Shown piece after piece: positions 57,923-64,000 of a DNA stretch of 64,000 bases. The stretch is from Diospyros lotus (Eukaryota; Streptophyta; Magnoliopsida; Ericales; Ebenaceae), in the NCBI RefSeq assembly GCF_014633365.1, contig NC_068341.1:19264339-19328338 (forward strand), read 5' to 3'. The position numbers were made by a program, and so were the translations under genes. The number at the start of each line of letters is the position of its first letter. Position 1 is the stretch's first letter. Under the pieces are notes generated by a model that searched no databases, was not told the DNA's origin, and worked only from the letters and a program-made list of their open reading frames with translations.

Positions 57923-59873
57923 GCTGTAACGGCCCACCTCCCGGAGCCCCTGTCGGCGTAGAGGATTCGTGAGAGAGTCATTATATGGATGATACCGAAC
58001 AATAACACAAGTTAACACTAACACACAATCCATATTTAAACCCTAATCTTTTCATCACACAACATTTAATAACCATCCTTACATAACCGCTCGCAGCAAG
58101 AGCCCACTTAGGCTTACATAACACACTCCTATCTCAAGAACATAAAAACATTTCCCTGACCAAGCACAACAACACCCAGGACCTAGACTTAGGAGAGCTC
58201 TGCACTTGCTATCATGGCACAATGATCGGGGCCCAAACCTCGCTGAGCATACCCGCCACTCAGGCGATCCTCTTACCTAGAATGATGGTCAAACAAAGGG
58301 TGAGTCACAAGATTCAGCAAGTGAATATAAGACTAGTATAGCAAAAGATATAACCCCCAAACCACCCGCACACCGCATGAAAAACAAGCATCAACTCGCA
58401 CACTCCGTGCCTAAGACAAACACATGCACAACATGAACCGCAAGTCAGATGAAACCCGCATAAATAAACATGCACATAATGGTCCTTGGGGCCCACATAA
58501 AAGACACCGGAACCCAAGTCCCCAACAAACCTACCTCTACCATGAACTGGCAAGCATGAAACCACGAGCCAAATATAACCAATATAATCTCAGGTTGGTA
58601 CTCCCGTCTAAAACAGAATGATACTTCCGTGTGTAATGTCAACCTCAGGTCGGTACTCCTGCCTAAAACGGTACGGTCCTCTCGTCCGTGGTAATAACGC
58701 GAACCTTAGGTCGGTACTCTCGCCTGAAATGAAACGGTCTTCTCGTTCGTGATAACAACCTCGGATCGGTGCTCCCATCCGAAAGAGATATCCCTAGTAA
58801 TCAGAATCACCGCGCGTATAGAACCATGCAATGCAACAAATAAGAAATATAATGACTTCCGCAGCATAAACGTGATGGCAAGGCCCCCATAAACCAAGCA
58901 TCAAGCCATGCTACGCCCACATAGAAATACACACTTGTGAAATGCTCTAAATGCATATGCTCACCTAGAGTACCCAAATTGGCTCTTAGTCCAACCGGGT
59001 CATGCCAATGCTCACACACCCCATCACACACAAAGCATGTCTCTCTAATGAATGCAACCCAACCTCGACACACACTGTCAACATCAACTGTAATTAAATA
59101 AATAATAATTTCACACACAAAGACCCAAGATTCACAACCAGCACATACATACACACACACCCATTTGGAACCTAACCCCATCAGGTGCAGCATCATTCCT
59201 AAGGAAATGGGGCGATACAAAGCCCTGTGTCGGTTAGCAGGAAATCACCAATAATAAAAAATGGTTGCCACGTGTAGTTATACAATTAATACGTGGAACC
59301 AAATAACAACGAGGGAGAAAATAAAATATGAACAATGGCAAGGACTTGTAGAGGGATTCAAGCTCATAAAGGAAGAGTTAGGAACTTGCCTTTAAATGAC
59401 CATTTCTAGCATTTCCTGCGCTCCCGCTGTGAAGTAAGATATTTTAGATGAAATAATAAGTTTACATCCCAAAATAACTAAACCGTGAAAAATATATGAT
59501 TTAAACGCGCAACGCTCCCAATAATTTTACCCACTTACCTAGCTATTTTAATCATAAAATAATCCCAAAATCTCCTTGTTTTCTCATTTTTTCCTCCCAT
59601 TTTCCTAGCTGTCGCGCCCCATTTCTTCTTCTGTTCGCTGGCTCAAAGAAGGCTAAAATCGGCCTTTAAATTGGCAAAAACAGAGGGTAGGGCGCGCGGC
59701 CATGTGGTAGCTGCTGGGCCAAGCGGGGAGGCTACCACCTTAAGGCCGAAACGCCGTTGTTTCGGCCCTCCTCTGGCCAAATAAAATCGGTAAAGCCCCC
59801 AGCCTCGCGCTCGCCCACATGGATTTGATCTTGCGACTTGCCCTATACCCCCTCGCGTGCGCGATTGCCCGCG
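57923..59873 (-). repeat. Ty3/gypsy LTR, same family as the 22426 solo LTR, broken by the next LTR
   Basis: Its plus-strand start TGTAACGGCCCACCTCCCGG is the complement of the GGCGGGTCGTTACA end of 22426-24996. GGCCGAAACGCCGTTG and a GATTTGATC patch also match in order on the opposite strand. It is inserted in copia RNase H after ACTCCTGC. The remaining first few hundred bases of the LTR are displaced beyond the nested insertion. Four units of about 55 bp with CTCAGGTCGGTACTC repeat at 58585-58790. Confidence 0.82.
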
Positions 59874-62471
59874 TGTAACAACTCGCTCCCACTTACGGGC
59901 GCCACCAGTAAATAATCGACCGGATTACTCACCCGACGAACCACAACTGAAGGGTTGGACTATGTTTCAACAAGAAACGCCCTAAGTGGGAACTAAGCTT
60001 CGTCATTCCCTTCGCTCCACTCAGGAATCGGTCCCAACTCAAACAAGAAAACACAGTGGACCGAGACTCGAAACCCAAGTGAGCTTTACCTCTCTTCAGC
60101 TCGCTTCATAACAAGCTAAAGGTGACCTAGGCACAAAGCTAGCATAACAAACATTTCACTGAGTATTGGGGATTTAGGAGAACATACATCGCTGATCTTT
60201 ACTTGGTTCGAACTTGGCTTTAACAACTAAAGTCACATATACAACACACAGACTCATAATCATCTATCACACCATTATGATTACAACAACTAGATACCTC
60301 TAGTGCTTAATACGCTTACATTCAAACACATAAGTACATATAAGAAAATACAGGAGAATACACATCCACACATCTCGGGCAACGATGCTAGTTGCCACAA
60401 CAATCTCCCGGCACCATCCCTACTTGCATTTGGTCTTGCATCATCTACAACATGAGGTAAAACCTCATGAGTCAAAAAGACTCAATAAGGGTGCAATGCA
60501 TGTAAATATGAATATAACCATATTTATGTATGCCAAATGCATGTAAATGAGGCTAACCCATCTATCCTCACAACCCACCAAGGTTTGAGGCATCAACCTA
60601 TCAGCCTCCCACAACACTAGTCCTCTATATGGCGATAGGTCCACTAGATCTCACATCACACGAGTGTTAACCACTACATGCAAATGCAACATAAAAACAT
60701 TATCAAACACATTTACCAACTTGCAAGGCCACCTCTACATGGGGCCATCCCTTACCTGGCTCGAAGCCTCTTCTTTGCCTCGGCACGAACTCCAGTTTGA
60801 ACCTCAAGTTCCTCTAGGATCACTGCCTTCCCGGTCGAACCTAGAGGTAAACAGACAAAACCTCACAATATCAAACATTAACCAACGCCTTCGCTTTTTC
60901 TTACATCGCAAAATCACCCATCAACACTATCTCCAAACAACACCAACCACGGCATACACTAGCCGTCAATAATTTCCAAACAACCCCGACCTAAGGTTTA
61001 ATCCAACAAATAATTACTCTACAACATCTCACCTAAGCAAATAATTCAAGAAGAAATAATTAATTACCTTATCCAATCTGGAAGGAAAAATCGGTCAATC
61101 GCCCATGCTGATGTTGCCTCATTGACTGCCATCTCATGCCCAAAATCCCATTCTCGAGCTTTCAGTATGCTCCACGAGTCTCGAAATAATTTTCAGAACT
61201 TTTCTGGAATTTTCTCCTATTTTTCCCATTTTTCCAGACTTTCCCAAAATTTTCTTTATTTTCTTTTTCCTTTTTCTTTTTTTCTTTTTTTTTCTTTCTT
61301 TTCCTTCATTTCTTCTCCCGCGCACCCTTGTTCTTCTTCCTTCTTCGCGGCTTCTTCTTCCTTGGCGCGCACAGCGCCTCCGCGCTCCAGCAACCGGCCA
61401 CTGCCGCGGGCCCTTAGCCGCCGTCGATGCTCGTCTCCAGCTTCGTCGGCCACTCCCTGTCGCGCGACCCCCGGCCATGGCTGCCATCGGCACGAACTGC
61501 CTTGGCTGGACCCCCCCTGCACGCTGCCATGGCCGTCCGTCGCTTCGGCCTTCAGCCATCGCGAGCCACCAGCACGCCTTCGGTCACCGACGCTAGCCCA
61601 AGACGGCCTCACCCAGCTCTAATGCCGACCACGCCCTTGCTCGATCGACCTCCATTGCAGCGGCCATGGCCGCTGCTGCCTTCACTGCTGGAACCAGCCA
61701 GCAATCGCCCTCCACCTCTCTCTCGATCTCGCACGACTCTCTCCCCCTCTCTCTCGTTCACGAACTCTCTCCTCTCGGCCATAGCTCTCTCTCGATCTCT
61801 CTTCTCCCTCTGTGTTTCGGCCATTTCGAAATATCAGAGGGAAGGAAGCTTCCTCCCTACTTTCGCGTATACACCATATATATATATACATATATACTAA
61901 TTACACATAAACCCCACTAATTCTCATTAATTTCACTTAAGAAGATTAATAATTACACTTAGAGATTTTTATAATAGCACGTGGGCCCTCTCAAGGTTTT
62001 AATTGATTACCCTCAAGCCACTAAAACCTTAATTCTCCAAAATTAAAAATTAGCTTTTACTTGAAAATACTGATTTCGTCCCTGCGCCTGCACGGGACCT
62101 TTATTCCACCCAAAAACACTTAAGGGTTGCCTTATTCTCAAAACCGGACCACCCCTAGGGTTCCCTCAACTTCCCAGAGGTCCCCTGCAACATTCGGTAT
62201 TGGCACCCATTTGGGCTTATTCAGGATTTATCCCGAATTTTATTTCTGATTAGACTGCTCCCAACGTCATTAGCATCATCTCGAGACGCTCACCGATCTC
62301 ATGCCCTCTTCTCTAGACATCCAAGTCTCGAGACACTCCCTGTCGCCAACTCGGCAAATTTCATTAATTAATTTCTTGAAACTGACTCTTGGGCTTTCCG
62401 GACCACCCGAGATCCTTTCAAAATAATTAAAAATTATTTATTTTCAATACTATGTAATACCGGGTATTACA
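59874..62471 (-). repeat. 2.6-kb gypsy 3' LTR nested in the previous LTR
   Basis: On the minus strand it starts TGTAATACCCGGTATTACAT and ends GAGTTGTTACA. A purine tract AAGGGGTGGAA and TTTCGAGGACGAAATTC lie just upstream (62472-62510), the normal 3' end of a Tekay/Del chromovirus. TATATATATATGG at about 61880 is a TATA candidate. A GC-rich stretch (61310-61700) gives long reading frames on several strands without recognisable protein similarity. Confidence 0.82.
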
Positions 62472-64000
62472 TTCCACCCCTTAAAGAATTTCGTCCTCGA
62501 AATTCACTTTGCATTATACAACTGCCAAGACAACTACATTCTCGAGCAAATCACCGAGCTCTCATATTCGAGAATCTCATAACCCAGCCATTGCTTACCT
62601 TTCCCTTGGGCTATCCCCACCTCAAGGCTTCTCTTAAGCATTTGGTCCTCCATCTCTCGAGGACATACACCAACCAAATACCGCTTTGACCTCTCACCAA
62701 ATCGCACCACTGGTCGCTGGTCATGCTTACTACAATGCTGTCCATCTCCGGATGGATTTTCTTTACCTCGAAGCATCACTTTGCAGTCCACTTCCCATTT
62801 TCCCATCAATCGAAATAAACTCTCGTTAACATTGCATCACTGATCAGTTTACCACGATTTTACGTCGATCACACACGGCAATGTTTCCCCTTGCCAAACA
62901 CACATGGCCACGATTTTACGCTGGTCCAACCAACAACGTTTTAGCACTGACCATACGCCGCAATGTCACTTCTAGTGCCTACAAGACACTCTGACACCCA
63001 TACCATCCTGGCATACCGCCATTAGTCACATGCATGCTTAGCTTGAGTTGATCCTCATGGCAACCTCTCATTACCAATCAACTAACCATGCTAACACTAC
63101 ATGGGAAGCATTTAACCCACCTAGCCAACTTCGACCATTTCATACACGGTCTTCTACCTTGACCAGTCGACCTTCATTTATCGATATGATTAAGCATAAC
63201 CGACATACCCAACACCATGCTAGGCAATTTCACATTTTAATCATACTTGCGTTACTCGAGTCCACCTCGAGCTTGGCAATGCACGCACCATTACATTCTT
63301 ACCTCGAGTTTAACCATGCTCGGGCCACAACCTTCTCCCAACCAAGAGCTCTTCGCATAAGCACACAGACTACTCTGGCCTTCCTTTCTGGTCGATATTA
63401 CACGCTAGTAGGGGTCTCATACCCATACTAGGGAACTCTTCACCGAGCAACCCCTCTTCAATTTTTCACCCTATTTCAGCTTTTACAATCATGTCCCATG
63501 CTAAGCCTTACCTTGGCTGTTAAACCCTACCGTGAGTCAAGGATCCTACCATTGCGCTGAAAGGCTTGGAACCATTAATCGACTCTCATCATCACTCACG
63601 GTGTGTGGCACAAGTTATCGGCTTATTACCATCTGCACAATCACTTATTGCACCGCACCTGTAGGATGACTCGTGCCTTTGGTTCACACCATAGCAAGCT
63701 AACATGATTATACCCCATACCTTTGTAGTGGTCTTCGCCCAGCTTCAATTTCATTAGAACCTTTCACAATCCGCCACTTCTCGATAGAGCCTTATATTCT
63801 AGAGGCATGAAACTTTTCGGCCATCTTAAATCAGGTTCATTCTCAATTCGCTATAGACACCTGACTTAAACCATGCATACTGGTTTCCCCTATCCTTCTC
63901 GTCAAGGGAAACACCATGATAGCAATGAATTTCCTTCCATGGTTGTTGCATCTGAAATTTCACAGGTCGACTCAACCACTACGACCTCAATTTTTGGGTT
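62472..64000 (-). mobile_element. Non-coding interior of a large gypsy-type element, running off the window
   Basis: Polypurine tract at 62472-62482 on the minus strand. Upstream of it no chromodomain, integrase or other pol motif can be read. Only short frames occur, and words such as ACGATTTTACGYYGRTC are repeated (62848 and 62911). This suits the 3' non-coding zone of a large derivative without pol near its end. Confidence 0.6.

Noticed and set aside
61122..61900. Several overlapping open frames on both strands
   Set aside because: They lie in the GC-rich part of a gypsy LTR, are of low complexity, have no recognisable domain, and appear in competing frames.

Overview
This is nuclear DNA from a flowering plant, most likely a eudicot. 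The evidence is one intron-bearing plant-type Tubby-like F-box gene in a sea of plant retrotransposons: RTE-type LINE, Ty3/gypsy chromovirus and Tat lineages, Ty1/copia, Cassandra-type 5S-carrying TRIM, tRNA-type SINE, and hAT- and Mutator-like MITEs. The species cannot be named from the sequence. There are no bacterial operons, CRISPR arrays, rRNA genes or convincing tRNA genes.

Layout. 1-2375: RTE-like LINE (minus strand, 5' end on the right) lying in a gypsy chromodomain/PPT/LTR remnant that ends at 2796. 2797-3582: decayed fragment of an intron-containing host gene. 3583-3878: solo LTR. 4052-7288: short LTR retrotransposon (minus strand) with perfect 5-bp target duplication, intact tRNA-Met primer site, and an internal deletion that fuses protease to the integrase C-terminus. 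7294-9478: intergenic. 9479-12854: gag-only Tat-type LTR element split by a 559-bp hAT-type MITE (11018-11576) with perfect 8-bp target duplication. 12860-14060: intergenic. 14360-21570: the only intact host gene, a 426-residue Tubby-like F-box protein on the minus strand, with four coding exons and one 5'-UTR exon. Its introns hold a LINE fossil, a Mutator-like MITE, a poly-C/AC microsatellite and a perfect hairpin. 22426-24996: 2.57-kb solo LTR. 25000-33500: AT-rich DNA, one SINE and an old gypsy element with about 2-kb LTRs.

33394-53250 is a mosaic built on an old segmental duplication. Copy 1 (33394-45385) is interrupted by a 5S-module cluster and by a 1.44-kb solo LTR. The cluster itself contains a 2.65-kb solo LTR (35083-41054), which holds another 3.3-kb LTR (36505-39817). 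Copy 2 (50376-53245) is nearly uninterrupted and shows the empty sites. Between the copies lie a Tekay/Del-like LTR with a minisatellite, a foldback MITE and a complete 623-bp Cassandra TRIM (48255-48877). 53322-57922: degenerate Ty1/copia element, cut by a gypsy LTR (57923-59873, minus). That LTR is itself cut by a second gypsy LTR (59874-62471, minus), whose non-coding interior runs off the right edge.

Only the Tubby-like F-box gene is expected to serve the plant. Everything else is a layered record of transposition, solo-LTR formation and local duplication. The most unusual structure is the 5S-rRNA-like module cluster at 34.8-42.4 kb. Its modules match the LTRs of the intact Cassandra element nearby, but they sit in a different small LTR-type unit with a different primer-site motif, arranged as a tandem run plus an inverted copy.
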